Source: Anniella stebbinsi (taxonomy: Eukaryota; Chordata; Lepidosauria; Squamata; Anniellidae). From it: 64,000 bases of DNA. This document shows positions 52,386 through 63,393 of this stretch, in pieces. The DNA lies in assembly GCA_029215795.1 (NCBI GenBank), contig JARDYH010000005.1, forward strand, positions 161,039,814 to 161,103,813, written 5' to 3'. The position numbers and the translations under genes are program-made. Each line of letters begins with the position of its first letter. Positions within the stretch are counted from its first letter, which is position 1. The notes below the pieces were generated by a model. It was not told where the DNA came from, did no database searches, and saw only the letters and a list, made by a program, of their open reading frames with translations.

Positions 52386-53233
52386 GTTCTGAAGAGCAAG
52401 AGGAGGAAGATGATGGCTGGAAAAGAAGAGGAGATTGGATCTTTGAAAATGACATGGTGGCAGTGGGGTTTGTATGGGGAAGCAGAGAGGGCCTGACTAT
52501 GGCCTGTCTATATGTATGAAACCCCATTAGTTCTGCATTAGACATACAATCTTTTCTTCCTGATGGGCTCCTCCTATCTAACAGCTATATGGCAGGCAGG
52601 TACATTTGCAACATGTTTTGGTTCAACACAGTTTCCGCTTCAGAATATCGCTATGAAAAGCTGCAGATGTGACAAATCCACCGCTGGAGCTATCTCTTGC
52701 CTTTAGTTCTGCTCATCGGAAAGCCAGGATACAGCCTATGACAAACCTGGCTTTGGTACAATACCATGTGTGCAAAGGCCTCATACGACAGCAGGTTTCC
52801 ACATCAATGTGGAAAGTCTTGGCAGTAGCATCCTCTGCTAACATCCAGTTCCCATCAGACTCTTCGTGATCCATTATTAGCAGTCCATGAGGTGATGAGA
52901 AGAGGAAAAGAAACCACCCTCTTACTGGAAAATGGGGAGGAGAGATATAATTCTGTGAGTACATCATGAACAGGTGAGTTCAGATTGCTTACTCTCGTTC
53001 CTTGAATGACAACAATTATATTATGAACAAGTAGAATCTATCCCAAATGATGCAGAGTGGAGTTCTCCTGTTCAGTGTTCCAGACAGGCAGTCATGCTGT
53101 CTTTCAGAAGACTCCAGTGCATGTCTCCTGCCCCCCTTTTTTGCCCCCAACTTTCAATTAGAATTCCCTGACCACTGAGCATGCTCAATCCTCAAGGGCT
53201 GTCTTGGCTTCTTTCCTATCATTTACATTTTCC
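52386..53233. other. No gene or repeat recognised
   Basis: Short chance frames only. Confidence 0.35.
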
Positions 53234-53241
53234 CACCTAAA

Positions 53242-53988
53242 TAGGGTTGCTATACGTCCCAGAAAACCGGGATTGTCCTAGATTCCAATCAATTCCAAAA
53301 TGTCCCGGCCATTTGGTCAGGAATCCCAGATTCGGAGTCTGAGAAATATGTCCAAAATTTCAGAACAATCCCTCTACCCCTGTATTTTATTTGAATTTTT
53401 TAAACATTGTGTACCTTTTTTGACAGATTTCTGAATGCATGTGGCAAACTGTCATTCTGAGCTGTCAGAAATTAAACAATGTTTTAAAAATTCATATAAA
53501 ATACATGTTTGGAGGGATTGTTCTGAAATTTCATACACATACTTAGGCATACCCCATACGCACTGTGTCCAAGTTTGTAGTCTCTAACTTTTAAAATACA
53601 GAAGTTATAGGTTTAGTGAAATGGCGGTTTGATAATCTGAAAAAAATCTGATATAATCGGACTGAAAACCTTTGGATCTGATATTTATCGGAGGTTTTTC
53701 TATCATGCCGTTATCATTAATTGGATGTCTGATAACACTATTATCGGATCATTATCAAACATCGGAATAATATGATACTCATCCCTATCAAATATCCATT
53801 TCCTTGGATTTGGTTGCAAGCCTCAAATCTCTTACTTGGAATTAAATTGTAGTGAATAAGATATCTGTATTTACAGTTGTTGATGTTCCTTTCCCTAGAC
53901 CTTTACATATTGCTCAATTTTTTTAAAATTCTAGCCCCTCTCCATCCAAATTGTCCCTGTTTTGTGGATCCAGAATATGGCAACCCTA
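53242..53988. mobile_element. hAT-type element (TAGGGTTGC ends) containing TAGGGATGTG-family DNA
   Basis: Ends TAGGGTTGCTATACGTC and GGCAACCCTA with flanks CACCTAAA (53234-53241) and CACCTAGA (53989-53996), an 8-bp target duplication with one difference. Most of its centre (about 53340-53790) matches the 688-bp MITE at 3191, so it is either an insertion or a composite. Confidence 0.7.
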
Positions 53989-54223
53989 CACCTAGAGATT
54001 TTTCCCTCCCTGCTTCTGCAAATCTAAGGGTTCACCTGATCATGTTCGTATCTCCCACTGGTTTCTCACTAGGCCCACTTTGAATCAGCAAAACTCAATC
54101 TCACTGGTGCTTGGATGTGACAAGACCTGGGCTAATAAAGTGAAGCACATTCCAGGCAAGGCTGCTTTCTCCAAACATCATGTGTTTTTTTCTCTTTAAT
54201 GACTGATGCATCATTTCTTAGAG

Positions 54224-54443
54224 CTGCACAGCTCCGAATAGGTGAGGCAGGAAGATCCCCTAAGGCAAACCACATCCTGACATGAGAGCTGCACAGGCCC
54301 CATGAGCAGGTCCCACCAATATGCCAATCACCAAAAGGTGCCAGAGTGCTCACCGCCCCTATTGTAACATCGTGCAAATTCCCACACACCCCTGTCAATC
54401 CAATCTAATCCACCTATTTACTCTGCTAATCGTAATTCCAGCA
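54224..54443. repeat. 220-bp direct repeat, copy 2
   Basis: See 51783-52003. Differences are few (for example 'gatcccctaagg' versus 'gatcggcaaagg'). Confidence 0.75.
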
Positions 54444-55046
54444 TCGAGAAGGCAAAAAACCTGTACACAACTGCCAATTCATGACAGGTAAAATTCCTAC
54501 TCAGCCCCCCACCTCTCCAAAGGGAGCTAATGGCTAAACCCATACTAGTGAAAGGGAAGGAAGGAAAGAGCAGGACAGTGAAAGAGGCTGAGATTCAGCA
54601 GGGCTGGCCTTTTTAGGCTCTGTCCCATCCACATGACAGGTGGCACACGTGCCTTTGCATATGCCGTCTTTCTTCTACAACCTCCCGCTTGGAAAAGCCA
54701 CCCACCACCCCAAGCGGGGTTCTCTGAGTAGCCAAAATGGCAGCATCCACACATGAGAGGGAGAAATCAGCCCTCCACTCCCCAGCCTACGAAAATCTCA
54801 TTAGAAATGGACAAATCTATTGATTTCAGTTCCTCTCTTTTTCTCATTTTTCAGTTCTTAAGTTTGGTTCATCTCAAACTTTGTTAATGTCTCCAACATT
54901 AAGTTCACTTTGTCTCCAATCTTGACAATTTTACTTTTAAAGATTGGCATAAAAACTCATAATCTTTTTTATGCAGATTTCCCTTCCTATTTCTATTTTG
55001 TCTGTATCTATGGTTTTCTGCCAAATATACATGTTTTTGCAAGAAA
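54444..55046. other. No gene or repeat recognised
   Basis: Short chance frames only. Confidence 0.35.
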
Positions 55047-55135
55047 TGTGGTGTAGCTGTTAGGGTGTTGTACTTCGTCTCAGGAGATCTAGTCCCCACA
55101 GGGCTATGGAAGCTTCCTGGGTGATATTGGTCTTG
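55047..55135 (+). mobile_element. tRNA-derived SINE fragment
   Basis: 'tggtgtagctgttagggtgt' (box A region), 'ggagatctagtccccacagg' (box B region), 'tatggaagcttcctgggtga'. It truncates the reverse-strand frame next to it. Confidence 0.65.
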
Positions 55136-55344
55136 CAATGCCAACATACAGCAAAGAGGGGTTCTGCAGCCACCTCAAAGTGGTCCCACACCATGCTGCT
55201 CTGCTTGTGGGGTGAGCCAGTCTGCTTGTCGCTGCCAGCACCTTGACTCTGGGGTGCCACTATAGGCACAGAGGTTGAAGGCCTTGAAGAAGAGGTTTGG
55301 GAGAGGGGTGAGGGAGCCTGCCTGCTGCTCCTCCTGAACCTCAA
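55130..55344 (-). pseudogene. BED-type zinc finger fragment, probably from a hAT transposase
   Basis: After a Ser/Pro/Gln-rich lead, the reverse-strand frame reads S-S-M-V-W-D-H-F-E-V, then F-A-V-C-W-H-C-K. The S-x-VW-x-HF block followed by C-x-x-C is the first half of a BED zinc finger, found at the N-terminus of hAT transposases and their domesticated ZBED relatives. The reading ends at a SINE before the distal His/Cys pair, and I find no catalytic domain nearby. A remnant of the autonomous hAT that mobilised the MITEs is possible but unproven. Confidence 0.45.
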
Positions 55345-55409
55345 CCGGCTGGACCACCTCTGTGATCTCAGGGAAAAGATTCCTGAGCGGGCTCCTCACC
55401 TCAACCACT

Positions 55410-58400
55410 GGAGCATGAGAAGTGGCTCTTCAAAGAGGGCCCTGCGGGCAGACCTTTCAGAAGGCGCTGCTGGTATCTCTGCCTGCTTAAGCGCAAAAAA
55501 GGCAGACTTGCACTTAATTTTAACATGGTGAGAGAAAGCCACCCCAGAACTGCCCCCAGCAGCAACAGCATCTTTCCTTGATGAAGAGGCAGAGCCACCT
55601 CACCCAAGGCGCGCCTTAGAGCACTGTTTCATATTGTGCTTGCAAAGAATCAAAATTATTTCTATTAATTATAATCCTGTTATACAAAAACCCATATATA
55701 TTTTGTATAACCCAGTATAAATCCTGTTATACTGTTATACAAAAACCCATATATGTATGTATATACACATACATATATGGGTTTTTTATAACAGTAAAAC
55801 AGGGACGGGAACAACAACACACTCTCACAGAACCCTCAGCACAGTCATGCTAACCTAACCCTTCAATCAAACCAACAAACAGCAAACACAAAACACACAA
55901 GGAATGAGACACAGAGGGGAACAGAAAGATTCAAGAAGAAAATAGATAGAACAATAATGCTATAATAGAATCTCCAACAATCGCCAAAATACACAGACCT
56001 CCTCCAAAATCCACCTTTCTCCTTCAACGCCTACTCCCAACAGAGATGGAAAACCTAAGGGTGGGGGTGCTCAGCCCTCCTCCGACATTGTGATTGGCTC
56101 CTGCTAGGATCCTTGCTGCACAATTGGTTACTGAATCTGTCAGTCTCAGCAAGCAGACCCCACCTTCTAGCTCCCTCAATGTGGTGGCAAAAGAGAAAGA
56201 GCCTTCCGATAATACGATAAAAATCTGATAATCATCATAGGATTTCATCATCTTTTTTTTTTTAGAGCAGGGGAAACACGGTCTTATTTCTGAAAGCAAA
56301 AGAAAAGTTCTTTTTGAAGAAATCAGATCTTAGTTTTGTGACAAAACTGAAGCAGATACAGCAGATTAACAGCCTTGTGTAGAAAAGCTCTACAAAACTA
56401 AAAAAAATCTTTCTACGATTCTTATTGCAGTTTTGGCTTGTTCTTCTCACAGCTGAACAGAAGGTGAAGCAGAGGTGGTGGTGGTTCAGGGCACCTACCC
56501 CTGTGACAACCCTCAAGGCCTGGCTCTTGCTCAATTCACAGGCAAACACTGCCATCTCTGTGTTTCCAACCCCCTCCTTCTGGAGGAAGTCACCTTCATA
56601 CTGACCATCACTCTTAAAAGCCCACCCTTTTTCCCATACTGCCTGTGACTGAAATACCAGTGGTGGGTACTGATTGTCCAAATCACTGGGGCTGGTGAGA
56701 TGATCCTGTGGGGGCAGCAGAACCACAGTGGGCAAAAAGGTAGGAAAATCATGATGTGGACCACACTACCTCAACAACCAGGCAACCACTCCAGGCAGTG
56801 TAGTTCTCTCACCTCTCTGCTAACCACGACCCCACTGTAGTCCTCCTGCTGCTGCCACCACACATCCCATTGGTCACTGCAGTGGGAATTGGATTGCAAT
56901 GGCCACTCCAGCCATTGCTTGACAATTTTAATTAGCTGAGAAGGCTAGCGTGTCACCAACACTTCCATCTCTATGGTCACACAGTCCATCACATGACACG
57001 GTGAGCCACCCTGGGTCCTTTTACCCCCATTGCACAAAGTGGGTTTCAAGAGTGGTTACCATATTTATCGTGGGCAGGAAAAACTCCCCCCATGACATGA
57101 GAAACTCTCATGGGGCTCTCCTGGATGCAACCTATGATGTGTTAGCATGCCATGTGAAACCAGCCAATGTCAGGTAAAGAAGACCTTGTCTGGAATGCAG
57201 TTTCTCTTGCCAGGAAAGCACTCACCTCTTTACAACTGTCATGGGGAATGGCAGAGGCCACTTAGTTATATTCATTATGTCAGTCAGAATTACTGTTTGT
57301 ACATAGAACTGGAGGGAGAAAAAAGGAAGTTCCCTTTGAAATCATTACCACTCTCAGAAGAGTATTAATTCATAGCCTTCTTTGGCGATAGGGCTGGTTG
57401 GAAGTAATGTTGATAGAACAAATATGTAACCAGTCATCTCCACAGCCATCTGTCAGGTATGCTTTAATTTGGATTCCTGGAACTAATGACCTTCAAAATT
57501 TACTATTCCATTATTCAATAATTCTATAATCTAAGGAGAGGTATATCCCTTAAATGTGTGGTGGGGAAATAATGGGGCCCGAGGGCTGCATTGCCTCTAT
57601 GGAAACCTCTTGGTGGGTGAGGCTACATTGCTTTCATTTCAACCTGCCCTCTATAGAATCACCACCACCACCACCACCACCACCACACATAAACTTAACA
57701 TACACAGGCACACTCCGAGATACACACTCCTATCACCCCACTCTTTTCCCCCTGCAATTTCCCCAATCATCCAATTTTCTCTCCTCCTCCTGCTCCTCCT
57801 CCTCCTGCTCCTCCTCCTCCTTCTCTAGATAAGCAGGAAGGGAGCCAGTTGGGCTGACCATGAGTATGACCTGTTGCACCAGGCAGCCAAGCTCGTGCCC
57901 CTGGTGGTAACACAGGAGTATTGCAGGTCCCTGGTTGGGAGGGGCAAGACAGATTTGCAGACACAGCAGAGATCAGATTTTCAGACACTCACAAGTGAAT
58001 AAAGTGAAGAGGAAGGGCAGGGATAGCGAAGCACAGCAACAACATGCCAGGTTCCAACATCCGCAGCAACAGAACATCTACAATGATGAGAGCCTCTCTC
58101 TTGACTGGCACCTCACCTTTGGTCATGAGGGTCTTTCTCTAAGGAGGACCCTTCATCACCTATGATGTGGAACACTGAGAAAAAGGCCTCTGGCTCATTC
58201 TGTTTTGCCTTGTGGGCTGCTTTGACTGACCTCCCCTGTCCCACATTTTGATCTGTGGATGCTTCGCCTCTGCTGAGCTCCAGGTGGCTGACTGCCCACC
58301 AAATCTGCAACAGGAAAGATCCCGTGATTGCCTAGCACTTCTTACCTGAAAACTTGAGATCCCCTTGATGCCAAGGGCTGAAACTTCTCAAGGTCTTTCA

Positions 58401-58654
58401 AAGAGGAGGAATGACAACCTGAGTTTGAAGGCTATGGCTCCAGTGTTGTTTTAAAAATAATAATTTTAAAATCTTGAATATTTAAAAAAATCCTAAAAAT
58501 CAACAGTTGAACAGATCTGCTCAGCCAGGTGCATCTCCAGATAGACATGGGCGAGTTTCTGGATTCCTGGGAACCAGTCACCTCATTGACTTGACCTCCT
58601 CTGTAACTTGGAAAATTAAGAAGTTTTAGGCGTCTCTGACTCAAAAATCAACTC
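55410..58654. other. Unassigned sequence
   Basis: No gene recognised. Includes a hairpin-rich stretch at 55677-55795 ('tatacaaaaacccatatatg' and its reverse complement), a small piece near 56200-56240 with words like those of the TAGGGATGTG hAT family, (CAC)n at 57660-57688 and (CTC)n with CTG interruptions at 57780-57827. The open frames at 57554-57832 are translations of those microsatellites. The reverse frame 56735-56262 is open for 157 residues without recognisable motifs. Confidence 0.4.
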
Positions 58655-58810
58655 TAGAGTCTATAGGGCAAAATGTAGAAACGATATAAATATCGGAAAT
58701 ATGAGACGATATGATATGGTTCACCTACGATATTATCAGAGATGATAATGTTTTTGATCCGACATACTGATAACAAGACAATACGATAGTTTTGGGCGTG
58801 CACATCCCTA
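58655..58810. mobile_element. Right-end fragment of the TAGGGATGTG hAT family
   Basis: 'ctacgatattatcagagatg' through to the terminus GTGCACATCCCTA matches the right end at 3878. The left part is missing. Confidence 0.75.
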
Positions 58811-58814
58811 ATAT

Positions 58815-60319
58815 TTTACAAATCTATATAAAAGACATGAAGTTTTGGAAGAAAAATGGAGGAGTATATTAAAAAACCAAAAATTGCCTAAAATTACGGA
58901 GGAACAAAAGGAGATTATGACAATAAGAGAACTGGCGGAGGCAATAAGAAAGACAAAACAAGAAAAATCACCAGGACCAGATGGGTTGCCAGGGGCTTAT
59001 TATAAGAACTTTGAAGAGGAACTAATACAAAAACTACAACACATAATGAACTCTATCCTGAATAATGGAAATATACCAGAAACATGGAGGACAGCATACA
59101 AAATGTTAATACCTAAAGAAGGACAAGACCAGTCGTTAACAAAAAATTACAGACGAACATCACTGTTGAATAATGACTACAAGTTGTTCATGATGATATT
59201 GGTGACAGATTTGAAAAAAAGTCTGCAAGAATTTATCCGTGAGGATCAAAGTGGCTTTTTACCTAAAAGACAACTGAGGGATAATGTAAGAACTGTATTA
59301 AACGTATTGGAATATTTCAAAAACACCCAGAAAAACAAGCTGCGCCGATATTCCGGGACGCAGAGAATGCCTTTGACAATTTTAAGTTGATTTTTTAGTT
59401 AAGATACTGAAAGAAATGAGTTTTGGAGTAAACTTTATAAAATGAGTCAAATCAATTTACACCTCACAAAACACACAAATAATAATCAGTGGAGATTTGA
59501 CAAAACCATGCGTAATACAAAGAGGACCAAGACAAGGTTGTCCATTGTCACCACTGTTATTTATTCTGGTGATGGAAGTATTGAATAGGGATATAAGGCA
59601 AAATGAAAGAATTGAAGGGGTAAAGATTTAAAAAAGAGTCATAGAAGTTGAAAGCCTTTGCAGATGATTTAGTCTTTACATTAGAAGACCCTTTAAAGGG
59701 AATTGAAATTTTGATCAGTAAATTGAAGGAATTTGGTGTAGTAGCAGGCTGAAAGGTGAATAAGCAGAAGACAAAGATGTGAAACAAAAATATGAATTTT
59801 GAAAAGCAAATATAACTGACAGAAAAAAACAGGTTTTAAAACAGAAAAAAAGGTAAAATACCTGGGTATTACCCTAACAAAGAGGAATTGTATGCTGTTT
59901 CATAACAATTATGTCAAGGTGTGGGATGAGATTAAAAACGATTTAGCAAGGTGGGACAAGGTTCAACTATCACCGTTGGGAAGAATAGCTACGATCAAGA
60001 TGAATGTTTTACCAAAAATGATGTTTTTGTTCCAGATAATACCTACAGTGACATCAGAGTTACCATTTAAACAATGGCAGAAAGACATAGCTAAATTTGT
60101 ATGGAAAGCAAAAAAGCCAAGAGTGAAATATAAAATATTATAAGATGCGAAGGAAAGAGGAGGTCTAGGTCTACCAGACTTAAAACTGTATTTTTTTGCC
60201 TGTTGTCTGGTATGGATGAAAGAGTGGATTTTGTTGAAAAATAAAAGGTGACTGGAATTAGAAGGACATGAGTTGATATACGGATGGCATGGATATTCTT
60301 TGTATGATAAAGTTAAGGA
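58815..60319 (+). mobile_element. L1 LINE copy A, 5' part (continues at 63394)
   Basis: 58845-59390 encodes the start of the L1 reverse transcriptase (KSPGPDGLPGAYYKNF; FIREDQSGFLPKRQLRDNVR). After a frameshift come GCPLSPLLFILVMEV near 59540 and the post-RT region at 59892-60143 (LGRIATIKMNVLPKMMFLFQ). Several frameshifts and stops; an old copy. Confidence 0.8.
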
Positions 60320-61359
60320 CAACAAGAAGCACATAGTAAAAAGATTGAAGAAGAGATTAAGGAATTAGAGGAACAAAGTAGAATTAATAAGGATAAACTT
60401 ATATATGCCCAACTCCAAGCAAAAAGAAAAGAACTTGAGGGAAAGGATACAGAAAGAGTTCAGAAAGAATTAATATATTTGAAAAGGAATTTTTTTGAGT
60501 ATTGTAACAGAAACTCTAAAATGTTGGCAAGGTCCATGCAATCAAAGAAGGAAAAAAATATAGTAGGGACAATTAAAGATAGAACGGGGGAAAATTGTAA
60601 TTTAATGAAGGATAAATTTTAAAAAATTGAGGAATTTTATCAGGTTTTGTATACTTCAGAAGCAGGTTCACAAACAAGAATACAGGAATATATAGAGAAA
60701 AATTGGAAGCTAAGATTAAAAGATTAGGGATTATATGGAAGCATTAGTGACGGGAAAAGAAATAGAGGGAATTATCGATAAATTGAAAGGAGGGAAATCT
60801 CCAGGAGTTGATGGATTGGGGCCGGAATATTATAAGATATTTAAAGAACTTTTAGTACCAAAAATGGAAAAATTATATAATAATATAATAAAGGGAGAGA
60901 AGACCCCGCCATCGTGGGGATTTAACGGATCCAGCTTCATATAGACCTATTTCTTTAATTAATCAAGATTCTAAAATATTTATAGCAGTTATGGAAACAA
61001 GATTAAACACTTTTATAAATGAGTATATAAAAAAGGATCAATGTGGATTCATTCCAGGAAGGCAAATGCCAAATTTAATAGGGAGGGTACTAAATATAAT
61101 AAATATTATTAAAAGAAAGAATTTAAAAGCAGGGTTGATAGCATTGGATATTTTTATAGCCTTTGATTGCGTGAAATGGCTGGTGTTAAAAACTATTATA
61201 AAGATATTTGGTTTTGGAGAAAGGTTCATGGGAGTGATTAATCAGCTTTATGCAAGCAATAAGGCGGAGGTGATGGTAAATGACGGCTTAACACAACAAA
61301 TTACCTTAGCCTGAGGTACAAGACAAGGGTGTCCTCTCTCCCCAATATTATTTGCGATT

Positions 61360-62364
61360 GTGATTGAAATATCGGCAAATGTTATTAGGGAGGATGAGAG
61401 GCTGAAAGGGATAGGAGGGGAGGAAAAAATAAAAATTAATATGTTTGCGGATGATACTTTATTGACATTAGAAAATCCGGGGGGAAGTATAGAAGAAATA
61501 AAACAACATTTGAGAGAATTTGGAGAGGTTACTGGATTACAGGTAAATTGGGGGAAATCAGAGATGATGTTATTTAATTATGATGAAGTAGAAAGGGATG
61601 AGTGTAGTTCAAAATTAGATTTGAAGGTTAAAAATATAATACGCTATTTAGGAGTTTATATTACGAAAGAGTTAGAAAGCTTAGAGGAAATGAATTTTAG
61701 TAGGTTAAAAAAACAAATAATGGAAAAGTTAGAGGCTCATAGGAGATTAAAGCATTCATGGTTTGGTAGAATAGCGGTAATTAAAATGAAAATATTACCA
61801 AAGATTAATTTTTTGTTTAGAATGTTACCAATTAAAATAACAGAAGTAGAATTAAAAAGTTGGCAAAGTATGTTAAATAATAATTGTAATGGGGATAGAA
61901 AACCAAGAATTAATAAGACAAAATGGTATAAGATTCAAAGGGAAGGAGGGTTAGGACTCCCGAATATAAAGATGTATTATATAGCTAACCAATTAAGATA
62001 TGTTATAAATAGTATAGTAGGGGAAGAGAATTTAGAATGGTTAAAGACACAGACAGGAGATATAGAGTTAAAGTTACAAAATGATTTTTTTAGTAAAATA
62101 CTAAAGAGTCAATTGAAGGATTTGGAAAATCCCATCCTAAGAAATATTATAGAAATCTGGGAAAGGTATAAGAAGAAACTATTGCCAGGAATTTCCCCTC
62201 TGACCCCAGTGGTTTTACTGGAAAACTTTCCAGGTAATTTGAGAAGAGAACTGGAAGGGCTATTGCGGGAGAAAAAAATAATTAAAGTGAAAGATTGGGT
62301 AAGGAGAGTGGTTGATAAAAAGCAAATAGAAGAGCTTCTAATAGGGCAAAAAAATATGGTTTAA
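61360..62364 (+). pseudogene. L1 ORF2 fragment: RT catalytic FADD and post-RT region
   Basis: 334 codons open. Residues about 29-32 are FADD, the usual L1 form of the RT catalytic motif, in NMFADDTLLTLENPGG. Then comes the thumb (VTGLQVNWGKSEMMLFNY), IRYLGVYIT, and the conserved KHSWFGRIAVIKMKILPKIN and KTKWYKIQREGGLGLPNIKM blocks. A stop at 62362 separates it from 62375-63034. Within a 5'-truncated element with at least two stops, so inactive. Confidence 0.8.
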
Positions 62365-62374
62365 GACTTTACAA

Positions 62375-63034
62375 TTGGAACAGTGGACACAAAAATGGAA
62401 AAAGGAAAATAAGGACTGTAGAAAAGAAACAAGATTTGAAAAGCTAATTGGGTCTAGAGAGAAGGAGGGAGAAAATAAAAATAAAAGTAAAAAAGGTATA
62501 ACAAGCAAAATATATAAGATATTATTAAAGGAGGTTGAATCTCAAGAAATTCTGAAAACAATCTGGGAAGAAGATTTAAAAATTCAAATTACTGGGGACA
62601 GATGGGGGAAGATATGGGAATTAAGAACTTTAAAATTGCTTTCAATAAGGACACAAGAAAATCATTATAAAATAATCTGGAGATGGTACCTCACTCCTGT
62701 AAGATTACATCAGATAGATAAGAAAATATCAAAGTTATGTTGGAGGGGTTGTCAGGATGTGGGTACGTATTACCATATGTGGTGGACATGTGAATATGTT
62801 AAAAATTTTTGGAAAAGAGTTTTTATGGAGATAAGTGAGATATTGGGTAAGAATGTGGAAATAAGTCCAAATATAGCTTTATTAGGGTTATTTGCTAAAG
62901 AATATGGTGAGAATAATATAAGAGAATTGATAAACAATCTCCTGACACCGGCTAGATTAATGATAGCTAAAAGTTGGAAAATACAAGGGAATTATAGTAT
63001 AGAAGAAGGGTATAAAGAGTGTGGGATATTGTAA
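62375..63034 (+). pseudogene. L1 ORF2 C-terminal region
   Basis: 219 codons. RWYLTPVRLHQIDKKISKLC, WRGCQDVGTYYHMWWTCEYV with the C/H pattern of the L1 C-terminal zinc-knuckle-like domain, then NNLLTPARLMIAKSWK. Matches 26079-26633 in the other L1. The natural end is shifted by a frameshift near 63010; the alternate frame continues to about 63190. Confidence 0.8.
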
Positions 63035-63315
63035 TTAACGATAGATTAACCTGTATAATGAAAGTTAGGATGGAATTAACTAAAAAGAATGATTTTGGAA
63101 GTATTTGGGGTTTCTTTCTAGAATATGTTTTAGTAAAGGGGAGGCGATATACACCTTCAAAAGAATCATTGCAATTTTGGGAAAATGTATAAAACAATAA
63201 AGTAAGAAGGTCTCATGGGTAGGGGAGCACGGGGGGGTTGTGGTGGATTGTATATGTATTGTGCTTATTTTATGTATTATATGTTGAAAATCAATAACAT
63301 TATTATAAAATAACA

Positions 63316-63317
63316 AT

Positions 63318-63350
<33 letters not shown>

Positions 63351-63373
63351 AATAATAATAATAATAATAATAA
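63316..63373 (+). repeat. (ACA)n(ATA)n tail of L1 copy B
   Basis: Simple repeat at the L1 3' end. The reverse-strand poly-leucine frame here is an artefact. Confidence 0.85.
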
Positions 63374-63393
63374 AAATATAAATAAAAGTTTAT

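Larger units (their letters stand above)
60320..63393 (+). mobile_element. L1 LINE copy B, inserted in copy A
   Basis: 5'-truncated after the endonuclease domain. In order: spacer between endonuclease and RT (60350-60720), RT start (GGKSPGVDGLGPEYYKIF, near 60790), FIPGRQM...IALDIFIAFD (60991-61314), an in-frame TGA at about 61312, GTRQGCPLSPILFAIV, the catalytic FADD at about 61445, and then the C-terminal half. It ends in (ACA)n(ATA)n at 63316-63373. It is bounded by a 66-bp direct repeat of copy A. Confidence 0.85.

Noticed and set aside
51783..54443. LTR retrotransposon with 220-bp LTRs
   Set aside because: Ends are not TG..CA, no target duplication, and the DNA between shows no gag/pol but other repeats.
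57554..57832. Two overlapping plus-strand frames with poly-P/T and poly-L/S
   Set aside because: They translate (CAC)n and (CTC)n microsatellites.
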